A stretch of DNA of 64,000 bases from Wyeomyia smithii (GCF_029784165.1 NC_073696.1:246631971-246695970), one strand, 5' to 3'. Positions 44,515 through 56,800 are shown, counted from the stretch's first letter. Made by a program: numbers and translations. Notes: a model not told the origin generated them from the sequence alone.

Positions 44515-45110
44515 TGATATGATCGTGATCATATCTATATTATACATTAATCCAATTAAATCTTGGTTATATCACTTATCAAAGTGAATCCTGATCAAAA
44601 ACCCAACCCACTAACAAAAACTTCCATTTTTAGTCTTTGTAGGGATGCAGGTTTACTCGGTCTCTAACAGTGCAAAGATTTCATTCTTACATTCTAACAT
44701 AAAATATGACCATATGCGAAGTTTTGCGACGTTACGTTAACTGTGTCAACTAAGACTTGGTATATCTCTGGAGTACAGTCAAGCGGGAAAGGAGGAGGTC
44801 TGTGGAACTCCCCGTAATCGAAATTAGTTTATGAGTCTATAGGGAACGAACAAACAGACAGACACTCACATTTAAATATTTAGTAAAATAGCTCTAAATT
44901 GACCTTTTCAAAAGGTATATGAAAAGAACTTCTTTCTTCCAAGTTGCTCAAAATTAACGGGGCTATTTGGTAACATAAAAATGAGCGCCTCATCATATGT
45001 AAAAACTTTATAAATACTACAATGTATGCAGCCCTAGGGGTTGAATGAAATGGTGACGTGACAAACATAAATATTGATTCTAACTCTCGTTTAACAAATT
45101 TCACTAAGCC
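44515..45110. other. No recognised gene
   Basis: A+T-rich; palindromic ATGATCGTGATCAT near 44518. A short frame antisense to the SINE end runs across 44880-45170 and is not a gene. Confidence 0.35.
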
Positions 45111-45111
45111 A

Positions 45112-45468
45112 GTTTTTTTTTTATTCTCGCTTATTTTCCGTTGGTCTTGTTCCGTCACTGTTGTGGCCAATCACCGACGCCCAGGGAGGCGACTCCACAC
45201 TCAGGACCCTAACTCACGACCCGTTTATTAACGGACCGGCGCCAACGGCTTTACTTCCTCATGCGATGGAAGGCGTGATCCCAGAGATTTTTCGCCTCAG
45301 GAAATCTCCCGGTGTCGGCTAGGATTGAATCTAGTCCAGTTGGGTTGGTTGTGAGTGGATCACGCCACCTCACAACCATCGACACCTATGTCGGCGGTGG
45401 GATTCGAACCCAGGCGTCGAGCGTGGTTGGCGGAGACGTTACCAACCACACTAGGCCCCCGCTCGAGT
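45112..45468 (-). mobile_element. tRNA-derived SINE, apparently full length
   Basis: On the minus strand it starts near 45468 with GGGGGCCTAGTGTGGTTGGT (A box) and has the B box GGGTTCGAATCCC near 45405. It continues with the body AGGTGTCGATGGTTGTGAGG and ends in an A-rich tail (poly-T at 45113-45122 on the plus strand). Tail, A and B boxes and a ~355-bp length identify a SINE. A second, shorter copy of the 5' half lies at 48000-48135 in the opposite orientation. Confidence 0.85.
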
Positions 45469-45524
45469 TACAAGGATTGTTATACACCGTGTATCACACA
45501 CAGATATAAAGGCTCCACTTGCTA

Positions 45525-46415
45525 TCGTGGTAAAAAAAGGATGAAGTTGAATTTTTTATACGCAGTCTTTTGTATCGAGTTGAGCGTAGATTTTTACATT
45601 GAGGGAGTGGCCACGCAGTTTTGAGAAAGAGAAACGAAACACAATACCTTCGATAATACTGAGTGATTTTCATCAGCACCAAAAGAAAGTTGGTGCTTTT
45701 CCGGTGCGAAAATTACTCTGGTTCTTAGATTAACTAATTTGCGTTATTAATATTTGACCGTTGACGGGGTTCGATTAGACGCAAAGGAACAGTTGAACCG
45801 GAAAGTCACTCAATTTAGCCGTGAAAATTCTTGAAGTGATGGTTATATCTTGCTGTAATAAACTGTCCATAGGCAACACTACCGTTCATCTTTAATGCCC
45901 TAGTCGTTATTGTAAAAATGATTATTGAGAAATAGATGAACATTTCACACTAGTAGCAGTTTTGAAAATTCTCACAACTCTCAACTTCTAGCATTTATAG
46001 TTCCGAAAAGAACAGATTCCATAATTTTCAGCTAGAAATGCGTGCTACAGAACGCTGATGATCGCACCACCAGTAGCTTTGAATTTTTTGCTTGGCCGCG
46101 CATAATAAAATTTTCTCTCCGCTGTGCCCTCCGGTTGATGTGCCAGCGAAATATCCTGCAGCATACGATGGTGCTTGTTGCTGCCGTATTCAAAATAAGG
46201 GTGAGGTGTTCCGCAATGCGTGGGAGTTGATTTTTATGCAGCTTTCGTTCCCTAATGTCGCGTACCTCTAACAGCTATACTCCTCTCGCTATTGTGTGAT
46301 GAACGAGAATGAAGCTGAATTTTCTACACGCAGTCTTTTGTATCGAGTTGAGCGTAGATTTTTGTGTTGAAGGCGTGGTCACGCAGTCTCGAGAAAGAGA
46401 AACGAAACAAAACAC
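45525..46415. repeat. Two direct copies of a ~110-bp repeat
   Basis: About 45536-45650 and 46308-46415 share CGCAGTCTTTTGTATCGAGT, then TGAGCGTAGATTTTT, and CACGCAGT with GAGAAAGAGAAACGAAACA. They are the same strand and ~770 bp apart. The sequence between (45650-46300) has no recognised gene. Possibly two ends of one element or a segmental duplication. Confidence 0.65.
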
Positions 46416-46435
46416 TTTGTTGAGTCAGAATATAA

Positions 46436-47248
46436 GCCGTTGAGAGCAAAAGTGGTACAAGTGCCTTTAAGTAAATTTTTCAGGAGACGCGGTAAACGAA
46501 AATACTCGAATAGTAAATTATTTTCAACAATTTTTTTCAACACAACTGCAAAGGTTTCAAAAGACGGTACATGAAAACATAACGAGTTCTTACACAAACT
46601 TCAATGTAAAAACATGTACCACTTTTGTTCTATGGGAAAAATAATGACAACCAGAAAACGTTGAGAGCAAAAGTGGTACATGTCCAGTGTGAGCATGAAG
46701 GATGCATTATAGCGCTCTAATCTTAGGACATAGAACATTCATGTCTTCAGCAGAGTTGTCCAAGTGATTGAGTACTATAGAATGATGATCTGTTTGTTGA
46801 GGAATTCTGTCTCTTCGTGGCGCTGGTGTATATGTATATGGTAACAGCACACGAGTTGATACTGAAATAGGTAAAATGCTTCCTGCTACAAAATAGTCAC
46901 AGGTACACTAGCACCACGTAGTGAGAAAATTCCAAAGCAGACAGATCACCATCTGAAAGTACTCAATCACTTGACCAACTTTGCTGAAGACATGATTGTT
47001 TTATATCCTAAGATCCACGACATACAATTTATCTAACATGCACAGACTGGACATGTACCACTTTTGCTCTCAACGAAATAATGATTATGTTGATTACCAA
47101 AAATTGTGTTGGCTATAATTTTGGTTTAGGTTATCAGATCTCGGGTTTTCTTGGATATTGTAGTACATTATTGCGTTCTGCATCAATTTATGCAAAAAAC
47201 CCAAAAAGTGTAAAAATGGCACATGTACCACTTTTGCTCTCAACGGCT
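46436..47248. mobile_element. Nested TIR elements with GTTGAGAGCAAAAGTGGTAC ends
   Basis: The motif GTTGAGAGCAAAAGTGGTAC occurs forward near 46439 and 46661, and inverted near 46615 (diverged), 47050 and 47225. The pair 46661/47078 also shares ACATGTCCAGT and encloses a long imperfect palindrome (TTGTCCAAGTGATTGAGTAC near 46757 against GTACTCAATCACTTGACCAA near 46959). The pair 46436/47248 shares the outer GCC/GGC. This looks like one foldback copy inside another copy of the same family. Non-coding. Confidence 0.7.
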
Positions 47249-47389
47249 CATATGTAGGCAGTTAAGTTTATTTCGTCCATGTTATTGTTATCCGTGCTCG
47301 GGAAGTAAGGCAATAGCGAGGGAAATGTAAATTCACTTATTTTCACCAGAGCAGTGAAGCAACAATGTTAAGTTAGTATAGAAAACAAA

Positions 47390-47815
47390 GACGTCGTCCT
47401 ACGTCAAAAATTTTTCTCTAGAATACTGCTATTGAGCTCGAGATCCTAATTTCCCTCAAATTTGTTCCGTATAACGCTGTAAAAAGGGTTACATGCCGTC
47501 TTCATTGCTTTGACAATGAATGTGCCCCTGGTGCACTTCCATAGTAAGCGGGTGTAGACGGACTTTTGACGCACTTGTGAGTACACTAGGGCCAACATAA
47601 AAATAAACACCTCTTCATACTTAACAATTTTGTTTTTCACTAGAACACTGTTATCGAGTTTCCCTCTGAATTCTTTCTCTAGAACGCTGTACAAAGGTTA
47701 ACTGGCGTCTCCATTGATTTGACAAAGAAAGGGAGCGCATGGTTTTCTTTCGGGGTGGGTGGGTGGTGACTTGGTGAGGGGTTTGACGCACTTGTGCATA
47801 CAAAAGTAACACCAA
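47390..47815. repeat. Two tandem diverged copies, ~220 bp each
   Basis: About 47405-47605 and 47635-47815 share CTAGAA(T/C)(A/G)CTG, AGAACGCTGTA/ATAACGCTGTA, GCCGTCTTCATTG/GGCGTCTCCATTG, TTTGACAA and TTGACGCACTTGTG in the same order. Antisense frames across them are not conserved as protein. Confidence 0.6.
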
Positions 47816-47999
47816 AATTCACAGAGACGGTAGAACAGCTATAGTATTTCATTTTTCTAGTTCGAGCATTAGGGCCGCATATTTTTTCTCTTCTGTCGAC
47901 CAGTGTTATCTATCGTTTATTAAAAATGAATTGCTCTTATACATAGGTAAAGACACTTGCCGAATACTTATACCTATATGTGTTTAAATGTGTAGTTGG

Positions 48000-48135
48000 T
48001 AACGTCTTCGCCAACCTTCCTCGACGCCTGGGTTCGAATCCCAACGCCGACATAGGTGTCGATGGTTGTGGGGTGGCGTGATCCACTCACAACCAACCCA
48101 ACTGGTTTAGATTCAGTCCTAGCCGACACCGGGAG
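48000..48135 (+). mobile_element. Partial SINE copy (5' half)
   Basis: GTAGTTGGTAACGTCTTCGC, the B box GGGTTCGAATCCCAACGCCG and the body as far as CTAGCCGACACCGGGAG match the SINE at 45112-45468 in the opposite orientation. The 3' half and tail are absent. It is followed directly by another repeat (48140-48270) that recurs inverted at 57905-58035. Confidence 0.8.
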
Positions 48136-48139
48136 TCAG

Positions 48140-48275
48140 TATGCTGCAACACATAGGCAAAAGGCGTTCAGTTTTGAACAGCTGGGTGCGTAACGGAACT
48201 GACCTGCGCAGTTCAATACTTTAATTTGGAATTTGTGGATTTACGTTTCACAGTGTGTCGTACTAAAGAGTTAGT
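48140..48275. repeat. Repeat shared, inverted, with 57905-58035
   Basis: CATAGGCAAAAGGCGTTCAG, GTAACGGAAC...TGACCTGCGC and GTACTAAAGAGTTAGTATA are found as reverse complement near 58020, 57980 and 57905. It sits next to the partial SINE and to the RT fragment at 48278 and may be part of a retroelement. Confidence 0.6.
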
Positions 48276-48277
48276 AT

Positions 48278-48665
48278 ATGAAAAATCGCTCTAAAAACTA
48301 CGTTTCAACTGATCAACATGGATTCATTCCCGGGCGCTCGGTAACTACTATAATCTTAGATTTTACCTATACTTGCATCAACGCACTAGAGATGAAAGCG
48401 AAGTTGGACGTAACATATACCGATCTGGAAACAGCATTCGGTAAGATGAAATTCTGCACTTTTTCACTACTTGAAGCGTTCAAGTAGCTGATTACATGGT
48501 TGAACTTGTACTCGGGTGCGATTTGTGTTTCTTCAGTGCTCGGTGTACTACGAGGAAGCAGCTTTGGCCCACATCTGTTCACGTTATTCACGCTTTCTTG
48601 GGAGTTAGATGCCATTTCATTTTTACGCAGGTGATCTTGACTGTATTTTGTAGGATTGTCATCAT
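48278..48665 (+). pseudogene. Jockey-like reverse transcriptase fragment
   Basis: The frame from 48278 reads STDQHGFIPGRSVTTIILDF, then KLDVTYTDLETAFGKM, which are RT blocks 2-3 of jockey-type elements (QHGFxPGRSxxTNLLxF; DVxYTDLKAAFDKV, catalytic Asp kept in YTDLETAF). After a frameshift, VLGVLRGSSFGPHLFTLFT near 48530-48590 matches the SGVPQGSxLGPLLFxLFIND block. The YADD box is not visible. Heavily decayed. Confidence 0.75.
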
Positions 48666-48669
48666 TCAT

Positions 48670-51600
48670 AGGCTTTGCCTAATACTTTCGTAAACTGCCA
48701 ACGGTCATTTCGAGAACAAAAATCTAATTGTTGTTTATCGCATGACATACCAATAGAAATCGATTTTTCGAAACCTGTTCATCGGTGAATCCAAAAAGTT
48801 AAGTCTTCTCGAAAAAAGTTTCAGCAACCACTTTTTCAGAAACAGGTATAGTTACAAAATTCCGTTCCCACAGACAGACAGACATTCGACGCAACCTTCA
48901 GTGGCGTAGTCCGAAGCATATGTTTTCACTACATTCCTTCGTCGAAATAAAGTGTTGACACTAGACACCTTGTTTCAAGTGGGCGCTACAGCGATGGCAA
49001 CATGGCAGCGAAGTGAGAAGGCAACCTTTTTTGGTAACTGTAGTAGACAGGGACAAACCCAAAAATCAAAAAGCTAGAAATTTACAGTGCAAAAAATCGA
49101 AAAAAAGAATTCTTATTTCTTTTTCGGAGTTCAAGTAGGTTAGGTTACTGAAACATTTGTTTAATAAAATCACTCTTGCAATAGAGTTGATTTCGAATTT
49201 TGATTTTTTTATTTTTTCCACACATACGCGGTTTCATATAAGTCATTGCATTAAATTCCCGATATTGAAAGTTTTTTATCGGCAAATGTTTAAGAAAAGC
49301 ATAATTTTTCCCCTAAGAACATTTTCTCTTTGAGACAACACCATATGGTTTGAAGTGTCATGTATTTCTAAGATAGTTTAAAAAAAAAACAAGAAATTAA
49401 AACCATTTCGACAATTTTATTTTACCATCTTGTTTTGTCGCTTTGTTATGTATACCATATACAATATTTCGAACTTACTTATAGTAAATGATAGTTTTCA
49501 TCAAAAATAAGCCGTTTTTGTTTATTTGTCGTATTTTGAACAAACATATAAAATACTTCTTAGCCTTATTTTGAAGGTAGCTATAATAATTTAAAAAACT
49601 ATAATAATTTTATAGGTTTTTCACTCAAAAGTACTGATCGTTTGTATAATTGCTAGACATTTTGATTAAAAATAGATATAATTACCTTCAATTTATCTAA
49701 AAATATTCAAAACCGATCAACTATCTCTCACTTTACGAATTATTATAATTAAAACGAAATATATCGAAAAAATCCGTTTTCTGATCACCCTGTTTCGGAA
49801 CTTGTCACTCAAACGACCTAACAAAAAAAAAAAAGAATATTTTCGATGGCAATCAATTACCTGTAATTTGGAGCATGACCGAAACAGTTTCTTTATTCGA
49901 TATATTTAGTTTCCAATAATCCATTCTTTAAGACCAGTGGATAGTTTTTCGATATTTTCAGATCAAATTTAAGGTAATTATTTATAGATTTAATACAGTT
50001 TTTTAAAACAAATACAAATAAATAAAATATGTGTATTTTTCAATGCAAAAATTGCGGCCGAACGTTCTCATGCATCGTTTCTTTTGTGTCATTATTGGAA
50101 GAGCTTTTCGCGAATTGTGAAAAGCCGTTCAATAACCTGACTTTTGGATTAAACCCAAGCATTGCAAACGATGGGAAGTGACTTATTGAGTCACGCACAA
50201 TAATATTGCCAGTTTCTGTTGCGTTCGACAACATTTTCACTCCAATCAGGCCTACAATTTTGCGTTCACAAATTGTTTCTCAGCGCCAAAATGATCCCTG
50301 TTAATAATCGTCATTTTTAATATTATTCGCGTCAAGTCCTTATGCAGTCTACACCGTAACTTTCAACAATTATCATTTCTTGATACAGATTGAATTCACC
50401 CTGTTTCGCATACTGTATTTATTTAAATAGAAATTTTTTTTTACAAAACAAAAATCAGAAAAGCGTTTGAAAGGTTGCGTATTCGTCACCTGAAACGTTA
50501 ATTTATTGATATAAAATATTCAGCAGAAAAATCCAGCAAGCTTTATCCATCATCTTGCGTAACAATTAAGCTGTTTTTGTAGTATCGGCCCTGAAGCTCT
50601 GTTATTTTCGAGTAAAAAGTTGCTTCCCATTGGAATCTTCCATAGAGTGTAACCGTGGCGAGCGAATAAGGGATGTCAGCGAACGACGACATGGTTATTC
50701 ATTAACTTTCAACACTGAATGCTTCCATAACTTTACAGAATGAGCTCAAAAAGTTAGAATTCGCAATAACAACCTTTTTTTCTCGTTTTCACTTTCAGGT
50801 AAGCATTTTTTTCCTACCCAGCACTGCAGACCTGTGTACAGCCTGAATATAAATAATGGCAAGGTAACATTTCAAAAGTAGAAGCTAAGTGATTTTCTCA
50901 TACAAAAAAAAGGAAAGATATTGAATGACACCTGCTGCCACACTCGAAACTTGAAAAGTATACTTCTGCTTCTAATTGCAATAAAAGTGACTCCAGAGGT
51001 GAGTTATTCAAGCAGCATCATTCAGTTTCACTTTTCCTATGCTGACAGACTGACAGGCTTCAGCTTCGAGACGGTCCTGGGGGGGCTTTTGCTTTCGCAC
51101 ACACACAGCCAAGTGTTTTTCCCCTGTGGAGTACACCTAATGGAGCCAGGGGAGTATAATAAAAAGGTGTCATTTTTCTGCCAAACGTGGCTTTGGCAGC
51201 CTTCACATCCGGTCGGTGACTTTGAGAACGGGTGGTTAACACAGTAGAGTAAAAGCGTTATCTAACTAACAAGACCCGAGTGGTTGATTTTGGTAACCCT
51301 ATAGAGGGCTATCAACACAGCTTTTCGGCAACCCTTCAACACTTGTACATCCACGCAAAATCTTATCCCGATCGTCACTTCCGTTTGCCACCTTGCCCAG
51401 ATGAAATCGAACCGAATCGAACTCAAAACGGTAATATGGAATAAACTTTTCCCCTTCTTTTAAGCATGGTGCTATGGCCAGGATTTTACCATCGTTGTCA
51501 TTGCCGCGGTGTTTGATAGGTTTCTTGTCGCTTATTTTACCACCCTGCTGCTGATGTGGCAGAAGTGCTGCCACACCTCCTCAACCCAAAACGGTCCATC

Positions 51601-52935
51601 CGGTGTAGACGAGGGGTGGTAGAGTTTTTCTTCGGTTCACATCGCATCAAAAGAGCAAGTTTGCAGCGGACGTCCAGAGCGGTAACGATGAAGGCCCGCC
51701 TGGTTAGTGGCGAAACGAACGATTGATGCTCTTCCTTTGATTTCATTCTGAAAGGATGCTTTGGGATTGCCGAAAAGGACGCGCGAGCTGCTTGTTCGTT
51801 CGCTGCAATTTGCAGCAAACTCAAACTGTGTATACTGCTTACCAACACATACACCCATACTACACAATACACACTACTAACTACACATACTTGGTGGGAT
51901 GACATCGTTTTGCACCAAAGTTAGGAAAGTGGTATTGATTACATGGAAAAGCTTTCTTGTAAATTCCGATTTTCTCCTCCTCACACCACACCTTTACAAA
52001 ATGTTCGAAATAGGGCAGCTGTTAGCGAATACAATGGTGGCACTCTTTTGTCGTCGCTTCCACATCACTGGGTGGAGTGCGAGGTCAAGGGAAGAGAGGG
52101 ATGTTCCTAGGGAGAATCGAAAAAAACTGCTAACAAACTCTCGTTCTCGGTGGTCCGGTGTAGTTGGGCTTCGTTATCGAACGTGGTCTATTTGGGGATC
52201 GAACGAACTAGTCAGCAATTAGGGCAGCAATTTACTGTAATGTTAATTATGACAGAGTAAAAATCAACTGATGCTTTTAGCTTGAAATAGTGGAGAGTTG
52301 TGACCACCTCAATGTAACTTGATGTGAGTATTGATTAACTTTTGGAATGATTACTGTACTAAATGACCGCATCAAATAACAAGCACTTATTTAATTATAG
52401 AAGAATCTTACAAGTTTTCTTGAATCGAATTCAAAGGTGCACTAAAATAAGTTCTGTTTATATAAAGACTTGAGCTGAAATCTTTTCCAAATTAAGGTCG
52501 ATTAAATATTCTGCTTGTTCGGTTTGCCACGAGAGAACTTTCTTTGTATCAGCTTGTTAGCAAATCCAATATAAAATTGTATTTTAATAAGTTTAGGATT
52601 TCAACTTTATAATTCTAATGTTCTCATAAATTCCTCTCAGTCTGACGCGTAGCCTCGCGCTACCTATTGACTGTGAGAATTCCTGTGATAGTAGGTTAAG
52701 TTTAAGCATTTCATTTATTACAAATTATTCATAGTTAGAACGGCTTTCCAACATCTTCTATATTTTATTATCTCTGCTCACTAATCTTTCCTATTTGAAC
52801 TTATATTCATACCTTCACTTTACTTTTGGATCTAATTTTCTTCTTATTCTCCAGTTGACACTATAATTTCATTTAACTTCTGCCTTCCCTCTCTAATATG
52901 GGTCAAATTCTTCTTTCTATCTCGAACGGGCTCAA
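48670..52935. other. Long stretch without recognised gene
   Basis: 4.3 kb read on both strands. 49050-50600 is very A+T-rich. 50900-52250 has more G+C and longer frames (for example 50921-51247 plus, 51537-51905 minus), but none shows a recognisable domain, signal peptide or conserved motif. It could contain host untranslated or regulatory sequence. Confidence 0.4.
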
Positions 52936-52956
52936 GTGATGTTTACATGTTCTTTT

Positions 52957-53088
52957 TTTTTAATCAATTAGCATTTATTTGTCACGACACAATACATATT
53001 TATGTTTTACAGAGCCAATTATTTCTAGTGCCTTACTTTATAAAGTATCTTATAAACTAAGAGCAAATTTTTTATCCTCGCTGCCGAC
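52957..53088 (-). mobile_element. 132-bp 3' end of a Loner-like retrotransposon with 17-bp target duplication
   Basis: The minus strand begins AGTCGGCAGCGAGGATAAAA (53088 leftward) and ends in a poly(A) tail, matching the 3' UTR of the intact element at 22441-28300. It is flanked by the perfect direct repeat TGTTTACATGTTCTTTT (52940-52956 and 53089-53105). This is an extremely 5'-truncated target-primed insertion. Confidence 0.85.
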
Positions 53089-53109
53089 TGTTTACATGTT
53101 CTTTTCAGT

Positions 53110-54150
53110 GTTTCTTTCTCGACTAGTGTTGCCAAATGTATCGTTCTCGCCCAATCGGGCGGCTGTTCGCGATACTACTTTAGAGCTCATATCAATCTAT
53201 TAACTCTTGAACATTCGAATCTCGCTTCACTTTTTAATTCTATCAATTTCACATATCAATTTTCACGATACGCAGATACGTATTAAAACAAAAATGCTTT
53301 CCGAAATAAATTTAATATCAGAAACAACACTCAGAATAGAGGGGGGTTTGTTGGGTTTATATCGTGAAGAGGAAAAAAGTATAACCTGGATAAGTACTTA
53401 CTAACTTGAATATTTTTACTAAGTAAACTTGAATATTTTTACTGAGTAAAGATGTCACAAAAAAAAAAATCAGATGGGGTGTATGCAAAGCCGCGACCCT
53501 AAAGTTGACGTAGACCTACAAATGCAATGAAATAACTCTCTGCAAATCATATGGTGGCGTTTGGAGTCGATTTTCGGCCTCTGCTCGTTTTCCCGATTAC
53601 GAAAATACCGATGATGGGGTTAATTGGTCATTTAATGTTGTTTTACAGAAACCGGTAGTTTTGTTTTAAACCCAAACATCTTAGTCGATTTTGGGCTTCT
53701 TAGCAACATCCCGATCATTCCAAGTTGTTTCCCGGAAAAGTTAGTTGAAATATGTGTTTTATTTCTTTGAGACCTTCCATTACACAAAAACATTTAACCC
53801 TTTTTAGAGGATCAAGATAAACCATCAGGTTTTTGGGTACATTTATCGTACCCAAAAATCTTTACATGCCCCATCTGGCTTCATTTGCTTGAACAGTTCT
53901 CAAGTTATACAGACATTTTTGAATTTCATAAGAACCTACCCTGGCCCAAAAGCTCCCATATAAAAATTTTCGCATCAATCGGTTCAATAATTTCCAAATC
54001 TATGAGGATTAGACAGACAGAACTACATTTTTGAAGGTTCAACGTAACAACGTAATTATCTTGAAAAAAATGGAAGATTAGAAATAAATGTAAGTTACTG
54101 CGACATAAATTTATATAAAGGAGTGATATGAAACATCAATGTTTTATACA
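53110..54150. other. No recognised gene; repeat-like
   Basis: Two tandem 24-bp copies of ACTTGAATATTTTTACTRAG lie at 53405-53452. From about 53470 the sequence has the style of a mosquito repeat: TTGACGTAGACCTAC near 53508, GGTTTTTGGGTACATTTATC near 53828 and a phrase ending in AGACAGACAGAAC near 54010. Ends could not be fixed. Confidence 0.4.
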
Positions 54151-54689
54151 AAAAACCTAAATTAATCCACCTAGCGGTCAGACCCAGCCTTTCTCATTCA
54201 AGCTTTTATTTGGAAATATAGATTTACATGAACGCTTCAATCCAATAAATGTATATTCACTCTTTAGGTTCTAAAATATTGATGTTGTAATCTATACATA
54301 TAAAAATGTAGTCCGGTCTGTCTGTCTGTTTGATCCATATAGGTTCGAAAACCCCCGAACCGATCGACGTGAAAATTTGTATGAAGGAGTTTTTGGTCCC
54401 GATAAAGGTTCCTATGATAGTTTGAGACCCCTCCCTTTTCTGGAAGGGAGGGGTCCAATACAAATGAAACATACATCTCTGCACAACTCAAGAACAAACC
54501 AAGCAAATGCAACCGAATTTGGCATGTTGATGTTTTAAAGGGTAACAAATATGTCCATATTGGTTCGACGCCCCTCCCTCTTCCAGAAGCACATGTTTCT
54601 GCACAAATTTCTGCACATCTCGCGAACTAATCAACTAAATGGAACCATATTTGGCAGGTGAATGTTTTTAGTGGTAACAAATATGTTCC

Positions 54690-55625
54690 ATAATCGACCT
54701 TAGGCAACATTTTGCATTGTAAGATGGCAACTTCCGGTTTCTGGAAAACAGCCAAAAATGGCCGATTTCCACCCAATATAATAATATCCGGATAAAGAAT
54801 GAAGAGGAGGAGCTAAAATCGACCACAGATACCATTTTGAATTCTAAGATGGCCACTTCCGGTTTCGGAAAAACAGCGGCAAACGACCAAATATCACCCA
54901 ATATGGGTATTTCCGAATCTTAATGATGCACTGGAGCCACAAATCGACAACAGACACCATTGTGAATTGTAGGATGGCAACTTGTGGTTTCTGGAAACAG
55001 CCAAAAATGGCCGATTTCCGTCTAACATGAGTATCTCCGGATCTAGAATGATACACAGCAGCTGAAATCGATCACAGACCTCATTTTGGACCTCAGGTTG
55101 ACGACTTCCGGTCCTGGGCAACAGCCGAAAATGATCGAATTACACCCAATATGGGTGTTTCTTCAACCAGAATGACGCTCAGAGGTCAGAAATTATCCTA
55201 AATACCATTTTGAAATCCGAGATGGCGACTTCCGGTTTGTGAAAATCAGCCTAAAATAACCAAATACCATCCAATATTAGTATCTCTGAAACCAGAATAA
55301 TGCAATGAGCTAACAATTGACCTCAGACACCATTTTGAATCGCTAAATGGCAACTTATAGGAAACAGTCGAAAATGACCGAATAATACTCAATATGGATA
55401 TTTCCGTAATCGAGAGGATGCATAGAACCAAACATTGACCCTTGACACCATTTTGAATTTAAAGACGACCACTGTTAGTTTCTGGAAAACAACCAAAATA
55501 ACTAAATACCTCCTAAAATGAGTATTTCCGGTGTCAAATTGATGCCAGAAAATTTGCTCAAAATAACCGAATACCACCCAATATGAATATATTCAGAATT
55601 AAGGTGATGTACAGAAGCCAAAAGT
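54690..55625. repeat. ~124-bp tandem repeat array, about 7 copies
   Basis: Units begin with CCATTTTGAATT-like strings at about 54704, 54833, 54958, 55081, 55204, 55329 and 55447 (spacing 118-131 bp). Each continues with a variant of AAGATGGCNACTTCCGGTTT, a CAGCCAAAAATGGCCGA variant, ACCCAATATGGGTATTTCC and an AATGATGCACAG variant. Copies are diverged from each other. The antisense frames running through the array are translations of the repeat, not genes. Inverse-oriented relatives lie near 43320-43760. Confidence 0.9.
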
Positions 55626-55929
55626 CGAGGATGTTGTCATTTCGATAAAACCAATCATTTCAAACGATTTGTTATTTGACTTTGATCATATCCTATGGCC
55701 GATTCGTCGTGCATTTTCAGACTTCAAACACATCGCAAGGAATCAATGAATTTGGAACGTTCAAATCGTACGATATTTATGTAATTTATGTTGAGGCCAC
55801 ATATATCGACAAAAACAGGTATAGTTGTAACTAGTCTTTGAATTTCTGTTTTTTCGTTTTGAGCCACATATCAAATTGTTATGAAGTTTGTTATTTGTAA
55901 GTTCGAGAGATGACTCGTTCGTATGACAC

Positions 55930-56800
55930 TAGTTATGTTCAAATAAGTCATGTTATCTTTGAGATAATAGACTTTCGTTGTTTTATTTACAATTTAATAC
56001 ATAACGGTTGCTTAAGTTCGATTATAATGAAATGAAATGAGAACGTATAGGGCAGCCAAACTTTGAAACCACGTGTTCAATCATAATTCATTAGTTTACC
56101 CTTAACAAGCCCGCTCATCTGTTAATAATATTGATCAAATCGGTTGTGTAGTTACTGAGATAATGAAGTTTCGTGATTTTCACATTTCGGTACATTACAG
56201 ACGAAGTTACAGTTCGATTACAGTAAAATTCAATAGGGTGTTATGAGGCACCTAGACCTTTCATTTGACACTAATTTTGTGGAAATCGGGTCAGCCATCT
56301 CAGAGAAAAGTGAGTGAGTCCAAGTAGTCTTCGGATATGTTCCTTTTCATAGATGGATTTCACATTTTTAAACATAACAGGCAAAGTAATGGTCTGATTG
56401 CAAAACAAATCAATAGGGTCTTATGGGGCAACTAGGCCTTTCAATTGACACTGATTTTATGAAAATCGGTACAGCCATCTCTGAGAAACATGAGTGAGAT
56501 TGAACAGTCTTCAAAACACTTTCTTTTCATAACTTTTGGACCACAAGTTCAATCTTCATAAAATTCAAATGTTGAGAGTTTACTGGATAGCCCGTTCATT
56601 TGAAACCAATTTTGTTCAAATCAGTTGTGCAGTTTGCGAGATAATGATGTTTCATGATTTTTACATTTTGATACATAACCTCCAAACTAAAAATCCGATT
56701 ACAATAAAATTGAATAGGGTCTTATGAGACAACAAGACCTTTCATTTTCATTTAATTTCATGAGAATCGGTCCAGCCATCTCTGAGAAAAGTGAGTGAGA
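55930..56800. repeat. Diverged tandem repeats, family A interior
   Basis: Units of the type TCAATAGGGTCTTATGAGGC, CCTTTCATTTGACAC, AAAATCGGT and CAGCCATCTCTGAGAAA end at about 56316, 56494 and 56798. A second module with GTTGTGTAGTTACTGAGATAAT recurs near 56142 and 56620. Non-coding. Confidence 0.8.

Noticed and set aside
50921..51905. Possible host exons (108 and 122 codons)
   Set aside because: No domain, signal peptide, codon pattern or splice context that I could defend.
54257..55577. Series of 60-95-codon minus-strand frames
   Set aside because: They repeat with the ~124-bp satellite and are not conserved as protein between units.
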